NCBI RefSeq assembly: GCF_001436225.1
Contig: NZ_AYYO01000005.1
Coordinates: forward strand, 34,728-98,727
DNA from: Lacticaseibacillus sharpeae JCM 1186 = DSM 20505
Lineage (GTDB): Bacteria; Bacillota; Bacilli; Lactobacillales; Lactobacillaceae
Direction: 5' to 3'
Length of the DNA stretch: 64,000 bases
Both the position numbers and the translations under genes were made by a program. The notes below the pieces were generated by a model that saw only the letters and a list, made by a program, of their open reading frames with translations, was not told the DNA's origin and ran no database searches. Shown one piece after another: positions 15,664-24,637 of the stretch; the stretch's first letter is position 1; each line of letters starts with the position of its first letter.

Positions 15664-16914
15664 CTACTGCCGCACCTGCCCGTTACCCGTAATCTCATAC
15701 TTGATGGTTGTCAGGGCAGTCAGGCCCATTGGTCCGCGCGCGTGCAGCTTCTGGGTGCTAATTCCGATCTCGGCGCCGAAACCAAATTCCATGCCGTCCG
15801 TGAACCGTGTCGATGCGTTCACGTACACACAGGCGGCATCAACACGCTGCTGAAACCGCTGGCCCGCAGCGATTGAATTCGTCACGATGGTCTCTGAGTG
15901 CTTCGTGTTGTGTGCATTGATGTGGGCAATCGCGTCATCTTCGGAATCCACAATCTTCACGGCCATAATCAAGTCATTATATTCGGTGTCCCAATCAGCA
16001 GCGGTGGCAGCCACAACATCGGGCACGAGTGCGGCCACCCGGTCATCCCCGCGCACTTCAACGCCGTGCGCCCGCAGCGCAGTAACCAGCGCCGGCACAA
16101 ATTCAGCGGCAACGTCCTTGTGTACGAGCAGCTTCTCGGCCGCGTTGCAAACTGATGGCCGCTGCACCTTCGCGTTGACCGTGATGTCAATCGCCATGGG
16201 CAGTTCGGCGTGCGCATCCACGTAAATATGGCAGTTACCCGCACCCGTTTCAATCACCGGCACCGTCGCCTGCTGCACAACCGCGTTGATGAGCCCGGCC
16301 CCACCACGCGGAATCAGCACATCCAGGTACGCAGTCAGGTGCATGAACTGTGCGGCCAGTTCGTGGCTCGGATCCGTAATTAGCTGGATGGCCGCCACCG
16401 GTAAACCTGCCGTTTTGAGTGTTGCCCGCAAAACGGTCACCAGCGCGATATTGCTGTGCATGGCTTCCTTGCCGCCGCGCAGAATCACTGCGTTGCCGCT
16501 CTTGAAGCAGAGTCCTGAAGCATCCACGGTCACGTTCGGGCGGGCTTCGAAAATCATGCCGACCACCCCAAGTGGCACCCGTTTCTGCAGAATCTGCAGT
16601 CCAGCATCGTTCACCCAGCCCCGGTCGATTTTGGCGGTCGGGTCGGCCAGAGCGGCGACGTCCCGCAGACCCTGGGCCATATCGGCAATCCGCTCGGGGG
16701 TCAGACGCAGGCGGTCAACGAATTTGGCTGCCACTAGGTTTCCCAACAGGTCCTCCTGGTTGGCCGCGATAATCGTTGGCGTGGCCGCAACCAGGTCATC
16801 CGCCATCTGCCGCAACACGATATTCTTCTGGTCAGTACTGAGCAAAGCCAGACTGTAGGCTGCATTTTTCGCTGCTTGCCCCATAGCATTCAAATCATTC
16901 TTGTTAATTACCAT
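15664..16914 (-). CDS. proA: Glutamate-5-semialdehyde (gamma-glutamyl phosphate) reductase
   Basis: Second step of proline synthesis: reduces gamma-glutamyl phosphate with NADPH. 416 residues from the ATG at 16914, where GGAGG precedes it; the longer frame upstream overlaps proB. The catalytic cysteine lies in PSVCNAAEKLLVH near residue 250, with an aldehyde-dehydrogenase fold throughout. The start overlaps the proB stop by 11 bases. It shares the upstream T-box. Confidence 0.97.
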   Translation of the reverse strand: MVINKNDLNAMGQAAKNAAYSLALLSTDQKNIVLRQMADDLVAATPTIIAANQEDLLGNLVAAKFVDRLRLTPERIADMAQGLRDVAALADPTAKIDRGWVNDAGLQILQKRVPLGVVGMIFEARPNVTVDASGLCFKSGNAVILRGGKEAMHSNIALVTVLRATLKTAGLPVAAIQLITDPSHELAAQFMHLTAYLDVLIPRGGAGLINAVVQQATVPVIETGAGNCHIYVDAHAELPMAIDITVNAKVQRPSVCNAAEKLLVHKDVAAEFVPALVTALRAHGVEVRGDDRVAALVPDVVAATAADWDTEYNDLIMAVKIVDSEDDAIAHINAHNTKHSETIVTNSIAAGQRFQQRVDAACVYVNASTRFTDGMEFGFGAEIGISTQKLHARGPMGLTALTTIKYEITGNGQVRQ

Positions 16915-17737
16915 TAACAGCATCCTCCAATTCGCGGTGGCCAAACCAGGTCCCGAGTCGTTCACCAGCCAAAATTCGCAGCACGATGCGCGGGTCGGCG
17001 CCATTGGCCAGCACCATTTGCCCACCACCAGCGAGCATGCGCTCTGCCGCCCGCAATTTGGTCACCATCCCGCCCGTACCAAAGCGCGTGCTCGTTCCGC
17101 CGGCGCCCATAATCACGCTGGCCGAAAGGTGCTCAACCTCATGGAGCAAGTGCGCATCGGCGAACTTGTTCGGATCCTTGTCGAACAATCCGTCAATGTC
17201 CGACAACACAATCAACGTGTCCGCGCCAATCAAGGTCGCGACCATCGCGGACAGCTGGTCGTTATCCCCGAACGTCGTGTGGTGGTCGAGCTCGTCGGTG
17301 GCCACCGAGTCGTTTTCGTTGACAATCGGCACCACACCCTGGTCGAGCAGTGCGTTGAAGGTGTCGAGCGCGTGCTGTTTACTCAGAGGGTAGTCGAACA
17401 CGTCGTGGGTCAGGAGCAGCTGGCCCACCTGCGTGCCGTAGTCGCTGAAGCGCTGCGTGTAGAGGTTCATCAGTTCCATCTGCCCAATGGCGGCGAGCGC
17501 CTGTTGCTGCGCGATGGCTTCAGGCCGGGCCGTCAAGTGCATCCGGTCTAGGCCCACGCCGATTGCACCTGAGGATACCAACACCACCTGTGCACCCTGA
17601 TTGTTAAGCGCCGACAGCGTGTAGGCAAGACGTTCAATCGTCTGCAGGTTGACCTTGCCCGTTGCCGGGTGGATCAAGCTGCTCGTGCCAATTTTGACGA
17701 CCACGCGGCCATATTTGATAATTCGCTTGTCTTGCAT
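16904..17737 (-). CDS. proB: Glutamate 5-kinase
   Basis: First step of proline synthesis: phosphorylates the gamma-carboxyl of glutamate. About 277 residues, an amino-acid kinase domain only, without the C-terminal PUA domain of the E. coli enzyme, as is common in lactobacilli. The N-terminus reads RVVVKIGTSSLIHP; an NENDSVATDEL segment near residue 145 belongs to the glutamate site. The ATG at 17737 is chosen because GGAGG lies eight bases before it; the ATG at 17752 overlaps that site. Confidence 0.97.
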   Translation of the reverse strand: MQDKRIIKYGRVVVKIGTSSLIHPATGKVNLQTIERLAYTLSALNNQGAQVVLVSSGAIGVGLDRMHLTARPEAIAQQQALAAIGQMELMNLYTQRFSDYGTQVGQLLLTHDVFDYPLSKQHALDTFNALLDQGVVPIVNENDSVATDELDHHTTFGDNDQLSAMVATLIGADTLIVLSDIDGLFDKDPNKFADAHLLHEVEHLSASVIMGAGGTSTRFGTGGMVTKLRAAERMLAGGGQMVLANGADPRIVLRILAGERLGTWFGHRELEDAVNGN

Positions 17738-17761
17738 CGCTTGTTCCTCCATCGGTGGTTG

Positions 17762-17964
17762 GGTTAAAAAAAGAGCGCCAGTTCAACCGAGGCACCCGTC
17801 TCCGGGCGGTACCATCCTCGTTTGAAGCAGCACTCCACACTTTTGCAAATATTATAAAACTAAGATTAACTCCAGCTTGGATTCGCAACTTCGAGACGGC
17901 TTGCAGTCGGTGACCGTCCTTCCTGGGCTGTGCTACTATGACCAGAGGGTTGAGCTTCCTCAAC
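17762..17964 (-). ncRNA. T-box leader of proBA
   Basis: The minus strand has the T-box core GATGGTACCGCCC (complement within 17804-17820) that contacts the tRNA acceptor end. It is followed by a terminator stem and T8 (17763-17795 region), with a long stem I region upstream. Placement before proBA implies response to uncharged tRNA-Pro. A CCA (complement of 17878-17880) on the 3' side of the stem I region is a candidate specifier, not verified. Confidence 0.85.
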
Positions 17965-17970
17965 AAAAGT

Positions 17971-17999
17971 AGTTTAACTTACTTTGTTTCTGAAAGCAA
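17971..17999 (-). promoter_or_regulatory. Promoter of the proBA T-box transcript
   Basis: On the minus strand TTGCTT (17994-17999), 17-base spacer, TAAACT (17971-17976). Confidence 0.65.
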
Positions 18000-18056
18000 A
18001 TGCTATTTTTGGAGGTAAACAACATTGGTTAGCCTGTGACCCCGTCATCATTCGTG

Positions 18057-18085
18057 TTAACATTGTTATAACCATGTGCTACAAT
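18057..18085 (+). promoter_or_regulatory. Promoter of the toxin-antitoxin operon
   Basis: TTAACA (18057-18062), 17-base spacer, TACAAT (18080-18085). The spacer begins with the imperfect inverted repeat TTAACATTGTTATAA, a plausible operator for the antitoxin; this is inferred. Confidence 0.6.
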
Positions 18086-18107
18086 TTAGGATAAAGGGGA
18101 TGAAAAT

Positions 18108-18386
18108 ATGGCGACAAAGACAACTGATCGTGTAACCGTTCGGGTTGATCCTGAACTGAAGGCAAAAGTGCAACACGACCTTAAAGAAATGGGTTTAGAC
18201 ATGAGTACGCTCATCACGATGACCTTTAAGCAGATAGCACGAACACACCGCCTACCGTTTACTCCCGATGCAAACAGCCCAATGGACATTGCGGTTGCAA
18301 ATGTGCTTGCTGGAAACGTCGTGCAACATGGATCTGTTGATGACTACCTCAAAGAGATTGATAGTTATGACGATACAGAGGATTGA
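18108..18386 (+). CDS. dinJ: DinJ/RelB family antitoxin
   Basis: 92 residues. The N-terminal ribbon-helix-helix (DRVTVRVDPELKAKVQHDL, residues 7-25, then GLDMSTLITMTFKQI) is the DinJ DNA-binding and dimerisation domain, and the acidic C-terminus (DDYLKEIDSYDDTED) should wrap the toxin. It is expected to neutralise YafQ and repress the operon. GGGG-type ribosome site precedes the ATG. It overlaps yafQ by 20 bases. The module is more AT-rich than its neighbours, consistent with acquisition. Confidence 0.92.
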   Translation: MATKTTDRVTVRVDPELKAKVQHDLKEMGLDMSTLITMTFKQIARTHRLPFTPDANSPMDIAVANVLAGNVVQHGSVDDYLKEIDSYDDTED

Positions 18387-18657
18387 CACAGCAGACGGAT
18401 ATGACCGTCAATTAAAACGGATGTTTAAGAAGCACTACAGCAAATCGCTATACAAGGAAGCAATTCGTGCTTTAGCAAGTGATGACCGTCCTGTGTTAAA
18501 CCAGTTGAGCGATCACGCGCTACACGGCAACTGGCAAGGGTTTCGCGAATTACACGTAGACAAAAAAGACTGGTTATTAGCGTACACAATCGACAATGGT
18601 AAGTTAATTTTAACTCTGACCGCGACGGGCACTCATGATGATTTGTTCGGGCATTAA
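18367..18657 (+). CDS. yafQ: YafQ family mRNA interferase toxin
   Basis: 96 residues in the RelE superfamily; cleaves mRNA on the ribosome. Residues corresponding to the E. coli active site are present: His50, His63, Asp68, Trp69 and His90 in the local motifs SDHALHGNW, ELHVDKKDWLLAY and GTHDDLF. The ATG at 18367 lies inside the antitoxin gene; a longer in-frame reading from 18268 is rejected as antitoxin overlap. All catalytic positions look intact, so it should be functional. Confidence 0.92.
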   Translation: MTIQRIDTADGYDRQLKRMFKKHYSKSLYKEAIRALASDDRPVLNQLSDHALHGNWQGFRELHVDKKDWLLAYTIDNGKLILTLTATGTHDDLFGH

Positions 18658-18686
18658 CACTCACAACAACGTGGGTGTTTTCTTTT
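18656..18686 (+). terminator. Terminator after the toxin gene
   Basis: A 9-bp stem (18656-18664 with 18671-18679, one wobble) is followed by TTTCTTTT; it overlaps the end of the toxin gene by two bases. Confidence 0.75.
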
Positions 18687-18875
18687 GCAAAAAAAATAGC
18701 CCCCACCCAAAAGTGAGAGCAACCGCCCCGAGCAGTTATAATTTTCGTAACCCACAACCCACACTGCAACCCACAAACTTATGTGGGTATTTGAGTTTTG
18801 TAGGTTTTTAGTTGTAATTATTTGTTATCTGAATGCCTATCTGACGCTATTCGACGCTATAAAAAAGTCTGCTTA

Positions 18876-18949
18876 TGCGACAGGCGGGGTTCGAACCCGC
18901 GACCGATGGTTTAGAAGACCATTGCTCTATCCAACTGAGCTACTATCGC
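18876..18949 (-). tRNA. tRNA-Arg(UCU)
   Basis: On the minus strand a full cloverleaf is visible. The 7-bp acceptor stem is GCGATAG with CTGTCGC (one G-U), followed by a D arm with AGTTGG. The anticodon loop CTTCTAA gives anticodon UCU, and the T arm contains GGTTCGAACCC. The 3' CCA is not encoded. The 210 bases between it and the toxin gene hold several short ACCCACA repeats and no gene. It is isolated from other tRNAs. Confidence 0.97.
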
Positions 18950-19050
18950 GAACGCATACTAGTATATGGAAAATAACGGGCAATTGTCAATCTAATTCAA
19001 CAAGATGTGTGTGACAAAAACGCCGCGACAAAAAGATTTCGCGAACGGCC

Positions 19051-19079
19051 TTGCCCCAATTGCCATTCCGGCATACACT
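19051..19079 (+). promoter_or_regulatory. Probable promoter of pepX
   Basis: TTGCCC (19051-19056), 17-base spacer, TACACT (19074-19079), 38 bases before the pepX start. Confidence 0.5.
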
Positions 19080-19117
19080 ATTTTTAATGAACATTAAAGA
19101 ATGAAAAGAGGACCATC

Positions 19118-21469
19118 ATGCGTCTTAATCAATTTGCCCGGTTAAATCCGGACCACGCGACCCAAATCGCTGAACTCAATACAATCGGTCTGCCCACCGA
19201 AAAAGCCAGTCTGGCTGAACTTGCCCATGCTACCTACCAGGCATTCGAAGCCCAGGCGCTGACTGCCAGCGCTAAAGATGAGGCATTAGCGGAGCGCGCC
19301 GCCACCACCAAGCTGGACGTGGCCGCATTCCTGGCCGGCAATCCCACCAGTATTAGCCGCGAAGTGTTCTACACCATTGGCCTGCAGTACCTGGGGTTTG
19401 AAGCCGGTATCGACTTCCAGTACGACCAAGTGCTCGAATTCTGCAAGCAGACCAGACTGCCAATGGTGGCCGGCGACATCACCAGCCAAGCCGAATTTAA
19501 CGCCGCAATCTACTTGCTGCTGAACACCCGGTCGAAGCACTTGGTCACCTTAATTGATTTGCTGGCCACCAAGGGCTTCCTGCAGCACCTGTCCGGCAAC
19601 TTTGTCATCTTCAACGGCAAAACGCTGCCGACCTTCGATACGCACAAAGTCATTCGCGAACGCGTCTGGATCGAATCCGACCTGGATAGCGACGCCGATG
19701 GCCAGCGCGACATGCTGGAAGCAACCATCTTCCGCCCAGGCGAAACAGCCGATGGGGTGAAGAGCCCCGCGCTGTTCACGGCTAACCCCTACTTCCACGG
19801 CACCAACGACGTGACCGCCGTGACCCACGTGCCTGAACCCGAATTGGCCGTGAAGCCTGCCCGTAAGCAAGCAAGTGCTGAGCCAGTTGTCCGGCCAGAC
19901 CTGCCGCAGCGTGAAGTTACCGGTGAAGTGACCACGGCGGCCGCATACGGTGATGAAGACGGCATCTACTCCCTAAATGACTACTTCCTCGCCCGCGGGT
20001 TTGCCACCGTCTACTCCGCTGGGGTCGGAACCCGCGGCTCTGACGGTCTGCGCGGAACCGGGAACCAGGACGAAACCGACAGTGCGGTCGCGGTCATCGA
20101 ATGGCTGGGCGGCACGCGCCGGGCGTTCACCACGCGCACTGGCACCACCGAAATCAAAGCTTGGTGGTGCAACCACAACGTGGCCATGACCGGGAAGTCC
20201 TACCTGGGCACCCTGGCCATCGCGGCTGCAACTAGTGGCACCCCCGCCCTCAAGACCGCCATTTCCGAATCCGCTATTTCTAGCTGGTACGATTACTACC
20301 GCGAAAACGGGTTGGTCGTGGCCCCAGGCGGTTTCCAGGGTGAGGACGCCGACGTGCTGGCCGTTGACACATACTCGCGGCTCAAGGCTGCTGGTGATGC
20401 GAACAAGGTTGCAGACAAGTGGCAGGCACGCCTGGCCGAACTTGGCGCCGACCAGGACCGTGAATTTGGCGACTACACCCCATTCTGGGACGCCCGCAAC
20501 TACCGCAACAATGTGGCCAACATCAAGTGCGACATCATTAGCGAGCACGGGCTCAACGACTGGAACGTTAAGCCGAAGAACGTCATCGAATTCCACAAGG
20601 CGATGGCGCCCCTGTCCGCCCACCACAAGCTGTACTTGCACCAGGGCCAGCACGTCTACCTGAACAACGTCTTGTCCCTCGACTACACCGACCAGATGAA
20701 CTTGTGGCTCAGTAACAAGCTGCTGGGCGTGGACAACGACGCGCTGAACCAGCTGCCCGACGTCACGATTCAAGACAACGTGGAGCCAGAAACCTGGACC
20801 ACCAGTGCTGACTTCGGCACGGGTGCCGGGATTAGCACCCAGGATGTGCCTTTGGGAACGGACAAGCAAACCTTCACCGACCACAGCACCGCCGAATTCA
20901 AGGCGCACAATGACACTAGTGACGGATTTGAATTCAACATTATCCAGCCCGAATCAATCTATGGTGATTCCCGCATCGTGTTGCCGTTACTCAAGCCTGA
21001 ACAGGACCTGGTCATTGAAGGTACACCGCACCTGTCCCTGACGCTGAGTGTCGACGCCCCATCCGCCATCACGAGTGTGCGCCTGATTGACTTGGGTGAA
21101 GCAAAACGGTTCACGCCAAACGCCGGGCTTGTTGAAGCGGCTGGTTACCCACTGGGCTATGACTTCAAGAGTGCCAACATCTTGGAATTCAAGAACGCGC
21201 CTAAGCCAACCCAGGCCAAACTCATCAGTCTAGCCCACGCAAACACACAGAATCCAATCAGTCCGGCCGAGAGTATCGTCACCGCGCCGGGCACAGAAGT
21301 AACGCTGGAGCTGGATCTGCAGCCAACGCACTACCACCTGCCAGCAGGCCGCACTTTGGCGCTGATTATCCACGGCGCCGACCAGGCCCAAACTATCCGG
21401 CCAACCCGTGAAGTCACCTACACGCTGAACCTCGGCGCAAGTAAGCTGACCTTGCCCGAACGTAACTAG
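19118..21469 (+). CDS. pepX: Xaa-Pro dipeptidyl-peptidase
   Basis: Removes X-Pro dipeptides from peptide N-termini; a cytoplasmic serine peptidase (S15 family) important for using casein peptides. 783 residues, the usual length. The catalytic serine is Ser361 in TGKSYLGT, with Asp481 in GLNDWNVK and His512 in QGQHVYL completing the triad. An N-terminal helical dimerisation domain, an alpha/beta hydrolase core and a C-terminal beta domain are in order. GAGG precedes the ATG. It is a single-gene unit with its own promoter and terminator. Confidence 0.98.
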   Translation: MRLNQFARLNPDHATQIAELNTIGLPTEKASLAELAHATYQAFEAQALTASAKDEALAERAATTKLDVAAFLAGNPTSISREVFYTIGLQYLGFEAGIDFQYDQVLEFCKQTRLPMVAGDITSQAEFNAAIYLLLNTRSKHLVTLIDLLATKGFLQHLSGNFVIFNGKTLPTFDTHKVIRERVWIESDLDSDADGQRDMLEATIFRPGETADGVKSPALFTANPYFHGTNDVTAVTHVPEPELAVKPARKQASAEPVVRPDLPQREVTGEVTTAAAYGDEDGIYSLNDYFLARGFATVYSAGVGTRGSDGLRGTGNQDETDSAVAVIEWLGGTRRAFTTRTGTTEIKAWWCNHNVAMTGKSYLGTLAIAAATSGTPALKTAISESAISSWYDYYRENGLVVAPGGFQGEDADVLAVDTYSRLKAAGDANKVADKWQARLAELGADQDREFGDYTPFWDARNYRNNVANIKCDIISEHGLNDWNVKPKNVIEFHKAMAPLSAHHKLYLHQGQHVYLNNVLSLDYTDQMNLWLSNKLLGVDNDALNQLPDVTIQDNVEPETWTTSADFGTGAGISTQDVPLGTDKQTFTDHSTAEFKAHNDTSDGFEFNIIQPESIYGDSRIVLPLLKPEQDLVIEGTPHLSLTLSVDAPSAITSVRLIDLGEAKRFTPNAGLVEAAGYPLGYDFKSANILEFKNAPKPTQAKLISLAHANTQNPISPAESIVTAPGTEVTLELDLQPTHYHLPAGRTLALIIHGADQAQTIRPTREVTYTLNLGASKLTLPERN

Positions 21470-21482
21470 CTGCACGCACACC

Positions 21483-21514
21483 AAAAATGCCACCGCAATC
21501 GCGGTGGCATTTTT
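21483..21514. terminator. Bidirectional terminator between pepX and the LCP gene
   Basis: A perfect 14-bp stem (21483-21496 with 21501-21514), a 4-base loop, and A5/T5 flanks lie between the convergent genes. Confidence 0.95.
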
Positions 21515-21519
21515 CATTG

Positions 21520-22569
21520 CTAATATGAGTAGATTGAATACGTTGGGTTGTAGCCTGAACTCCAGTCAAAGCTCGTGTTCAGTTCGTTCTGGTGCGTAAC
21601 CGCGTTATCCACGGTCTGCGATGACTTGCCGAGCTGGCCGCGCAGTAAGTCGCTGACCCGCTGCAATTCGGAAGTCTGGGTTACCTGGTAGCTAGCCCGG
21701 TTGATGTACGCCCCGACACCCTTAATCTGGTCGCGCTTCACGTGCTGCAACGCTTTGCGGTAGCCGCTGTTCGAACCAATCCCGACCAAATCGTCGAAGG
21801 TCAGGTTCATCTGCATGTTCCCCTTCAAGGTCTGCAGCAGTGGCTTGTAGTTCGTCAGCGTGCCCGCGTTCAAGACCTTCTTCATGATGGCCTTAATCAC
21901 GGTCTGCTGCCGCTTCTGGCGCCCGTAGTCCCCTTCCGGATCATCGTGACGCATCCGGGCGAACTGCAATGCCCGCTTCCCGTCCAGGTGGGCCTCACCC
22001 TTGGTGAAAATCCCGGCGTCGTGTTCGGTGTCATCCCATGAGAATGGCACATAAACGTCAATCCCGCCCACAGCATCGACAATATCGGATAGGCCACCCA
22101 TGTTCACGGTGACGTAATAGTCAATCGGGACGTTGATCAGATTCTCAACGGTCTTCACCGCCACTGTCGACCCGCCAAGGAGGTAGGACGAGTTAATCTT
22201 ATGAAAATTAGGTGTGCTGGAGCCGGTCTTGATGTCCGCAAGCGTATCGCGGGGGATGCTGACCATCGTGGTCTGCTTCTTCTTGGGGTTAATCGTGACC
22301 ACAATAATCGTGTCGGCGTTCCCCTTTGTTTTCCGCCCTAGGGCCCCGGTATCTGTCCCGAGCAGCAGGAACGACAGCGGCTTTTCGTTCTTAATCTTCG
22401 CCGTCGCATTCCGGCCAGAAATCTGCGCGAAGGTATCGCCAATCGCGTTCTTAGTGTCCGCGTACATCCGGAAACCGTAGGCCGCGAGGACGAGGATGAG
22501 TCCAAAAAGTGAAATGATTAAAAAGTGGCCAATCGGGTGATGTGGCATTACTCGGCGTCGCAAAGACAT
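21520..22569 (-). CDS. LytR-CpsA-Psr (LCP) family cell-wall glycopolymer ligase
   Basis: About 349 residues. A cytoplasmic basic N-terminus is followed by one membrane segment (about residues 13-35) and an extracellular LCP domain with the motifs LLLGTDTG, NADTIIVVTINP, SIPRDT and FARMRHDDPEGDYGR. LCP enzymes transfer teichoic acid or polysaccharide from lipid carrier to peptidoglycan. The start at 22569 fits the membrane topology; the longer frame begins at a TTG without a ribosome site. It is monocistronic. Confidence 0.94.
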   Translation of the reverse strand: MSLRRRVMPHHPIGHFLIISLFGLILVLAAYGFRMYADTKNAIGDTFAQISGRNATAKIKNEKPLSFLLLGTDTGALGRKTKGNADTIIVVTINPKKKQTTMVSIPRDTLADIKTGSSTPNFHKINSSYLLGGSTVAVKTVENLINVPIDYYVTVNMGGLSDIVDAVGGIDVYVPFSWDDTEHDAGIFTKGEAHLDGKRALQFARMRHDDPEGDYGRQKRQQTVIKAIMKKVLNAGTLTNYKPLLQTLKGNMQMNLTFDDLVGIGSNSGYRKALQHVKRDQIKGVGAYINRASYQVTQTSELQRVSDLLRGQLGKSSQTVDNAVTHQNELNTSFDWSSGYNPTYSIYSY

Positions 22570-22669
22570 GGTGTCGCCCCAACTTTCGTATAAACTCTTA
22601 TGCAATAGTATAACACGTCAAAGAGTAAGCATGTGTGCCGGATGCAGGCTTAACTTATTCTTACTCGAC

Positions 22670-22707
22670 AAAAAGGGGGTAAGCCTGCAGTGGCCTACCC
22701 CCTTTTG
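22670..22707 (-). terminator. Terminator after glnA
   Basis: A 16-base stem (22670-22685 with 22692-22707, one wobble) is followed on the minus strand by a T run. The inner segment 22680-22689 can instead pair with 22644-22653. Confidence 0.85.
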
Positions 22708-22722
22708 TAGTTTAGGTGTTAA

Positions 22723-24063
22723 TTAGTAGAGTTCCAGGTACTGGTCACGTTCCCAGTCCCCGACCTGCTGCCGGTAAGCCATCCATTCCATGCTCTTAGA
22801 ATCCATGAAGCTCTGGAACAAGTGGTCACCCATGGACGCAATCACCACGTCGTCATCTTCCAGGGCCTTCAGCGCGTTGTGCAACGTGCTTGGCAGGTCC
22901 TGAATGTGGTTCTCCTTCCGCTCGCTAGGCCGCATCCGGTAGATGTTACGGTCAACGGCTTCTTCTGGCTGCAAGCCTTCGCGGACCCCGTCCAGGCCGG
23001 CTGCCAGGATTGCCGCAATCGCCAGGTATGGGTTAGCTGCAGGGTCAACACTGCGCAGTTCCAACCGGGTGGACAGACCACGGGCGGATGGAACGCGGAT
23101 GAGTGGCGAACGGTTGTGACCAGACCAGGCGATGTATACTGGGGCTTCAAAACCAGGAACAAGCCGCTTGTAGGAGTTAACAATTGGGTTGTTGATGGCG
23201 GTCAGTGCACGCGCGTGCGTGAGCAGACCAGCAAGGAAGTGCATGGCGGTGTCAGACAGCTTCTCTTCGCCATCTTCATCGTAGAACACGTTACCCTGCT
23301 GGTTGAACAGGGACATATTGATGTGCATCCCTGAACCGTTGATACCGTGCAGTGGCTTCGGCATGAACGTTGCGTACAGGCCGTGCTTGCGGGCAATGGT
23401 TTTGACCACGAGCTTGAAGGTCTGAATGTTGTCGGCAGCTTCCAGCGCGTCAGCGTACTTGAAATCAATTTCGTGCTGACCAGGAGCCACTTCATGGTGG
23501 GATGCTTCAACTTCAAAGCCCATCTTTTCCAGTTCCAGCACAATGTCCCGCCGGCAGTTTTCACCAAGGTCCAGAGGTGCGAAGTCGAAGTAGGAACCCT
23601 TGTCGTTCAGCTTGGTGGTTGGCTGGCCGTTCTCGTCCAGCTTGAACAGGAAGAATTCTGGTTCGGGTCCGATGTTGAAGCTGGTGTAGCCCGACTGCTT
23701 CATGATGTCCACCTGACGAATCAGGTTGTTGCGGGGGTCACCAGCAAATGGCGTCCCGTCAGACAAATGCACGGAACAGATGAACCGCGCCACACGCCCG
23801 TGATCGTTACCCCAAGGGAAAATGAGGTAAGTGGACAGGTCTGGGTACAGCAGCATGTCACTTTCTTCAATACGGACAAATCCATCGATACTGGAACCGT
23901 CCATCGTCACCTTGTTACTCAAAACCTTCTCAAGCTGGGAAACAGGAACCTCAACGTTCTTAATCATGCCGTTGATGTCCGTGAACATCAAACGTAAGAA
24001 CTGAACATTTTCTTCCTGAACGCTTTGCCGAATCTCATCAGCAGTGAAAACTTTGCGAGCCAT
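22723..24063 (-). CDS. glnA: Glutamine synthetase, type I
   Basis: Makes glutamine from glutamate, ammonia and ATP. 446 residues, the GSI-alpha length typical of Firmicutes, without the adenylylation tyrosine region of GSI-beta. Visible landmarks are MDGSSIDGF near residue 60, the ATP-site segment [12 protein letters not shown], and [21 protein letters not shown] (location only). The ATG at 24063 follows AAGGGGAT. It is the second gene of the glnRA operon, under GlnR feedback control. Confidence 0.97.
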   Translation of the reverse strand: MARKVFTADEIRQSVQEENVQFLRLMFTDINGMIKNVEVPVSQLEKVLSNKVTMDGSSIDGFVRIEESDMLLYPDLSTYLIFPWGNDHGRVARFICSVHLSDGTPFAGDPRNNLIRQVDIMKQSGYTSFNIGPEPEFFLFKLDENGQPTTKLNDKGSYFDFAPLDLGENCRRDIVLELEKMGFEVEASHHEVAPGQHEIDFKYADALEAADNIQTFKLVVKTIARKHGLYATFMPKPLHGINGSGMHINMSLFNQQGNVFYDEDGEEKLSDTAMHFLAGLLTHARALTAINNPIVNSYKRLVPGFEAPVYIAWSGHNRSPLIRVPSARGLSTRLELRSVDPAANPYLAIAAILAAGLDGVREGLQPEEAVDRNIYRMRPSERKENHIQDLPSTLHNALKALEDDDVVIASMGDHLFQSFMDSKSMEWMAYRQQVGDWERDQYLELY

Positions 24064-24105
24064 GTGAATCCCCTTTGTGGACATTGTCCGAATATTTTTG
24101 TGGTA

Positions 24106-24456
24106 CTAGTGAAAACCTTGACTGTACGGGCTCTGTCCCGATTGGCCGAAACGCTGGTTGTACAATTCCTCACGCAACAGCCGCCGCGCAGTTGCGTCGC
24201 TAGTGTGTTGCTGCTTGTGCTCGCGAACCCGCTTGATGTCCGCGAGCGTCATGCCGGACCGCCGCTGATTAACAATGGCGATGAGTGAATCCACGTCGTT
24301 CAGCGAATACATGCGGTGGTTGCCGGCGTTACGCAGTGGTTTCACTAAGCCTTGCGCTTCAAAGTAGCGAATCTGCCTAGCTGTGAGGGTTGTTAAGGTC
24401 ATGACCGTGCCAATTGGGAGCACAGCGCGCCGCCGCAATACATCATCTTCGACCAC
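24106..24456 (-). CDS. glnR: Glutamine synthetase repressor GlnR
   Basis: 116 residues of the MerR family, with a winged helix (TVMTLTTLTARQIRYFEAQG, residues about 17-36) and a short C-terminal tail that senses feedback-inhibited glutamine synthetase. The start is GTG at 24456 with AGGAGG upstream. A matching operator lies immediately upstream of its promoter, so it is autoregulated and controls glnA 42 bases downstream. Confidence 0.96.
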   Translation of the reverse strand: MVEDDVLRRRAVLPIGTVMTLTTLTARQIRYFEAQGLVKPLRNAGNHRMYSLNDVDSLIAIVNQRRSGMTLADIKRVREHKQQHTSDATARRLLREELYNQRFGQSGQSPYSQGFH

Positions 24457-24502
24457 GTCTGCACCTCCTAGCTGGTAATGAACTCAACCAAACGATGGTG
24501 TA

Positions 24503-24555
24503 AGTATAGCAAGCATACCAAAGCGGGTCAACTTTATCTGTTAGATAATCTGACA
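24503..24555 (-). promoter_or_regulatory. glnRA promoter with GlnR box
   Basis: On the minus strand TTGACC (24526-24531), 17-base spacer, TATACT (24503-24508). Upstream, 24539-24555 reads TGTTA-GATAATC-TGACA, an exact match to the GlnR/TnrA consensus TGTNA-N7-TNACA. Binding next to the -35 element fits repression under nitrogen excess. Confidence 0.9.
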
Positions 24556-24584
24556 TTGGCCCCAAAATTTTCAAGGTAAATAAA

Positions 24585-24606
24585 AAACGCCGAACATTCG
24601 GCGTTT
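24585..24606 (-). terminator. Terminator after miaA
   Basis: A perfect 10-bp stem (24585-24594 with 24597-24606) is followed on the minus strand by T6. Confidence 0.9.
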
Positions 24607-24637
24607 GTTGAACCGTGGACGGCGGCCCGCAATGCAA

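Noticed and set aside
18842..18860. Short direct repeat GACGCTAT near the tRNA
   Set aside because: Two 8-base copies only; too short and few for an attachment site or array.
18781..19014. 77-codon open frame over the tRNA-Arg gene
   Set aside because: It runs through a tRNA with intact cloverleaf and has no ribosome site.
19973..20908. 311-codon open frame opposite pepX
   Set aside because: Same cause: complement of a well-defined gene with intact catalytic triad, no start signals and a low-complexity sequence.
24443..24637. 64-codon open frame between miaA and glnR
   Set aside because: It covers the glnRA promoter, the GlnR box and the miaA terminator, all of which are better supported.
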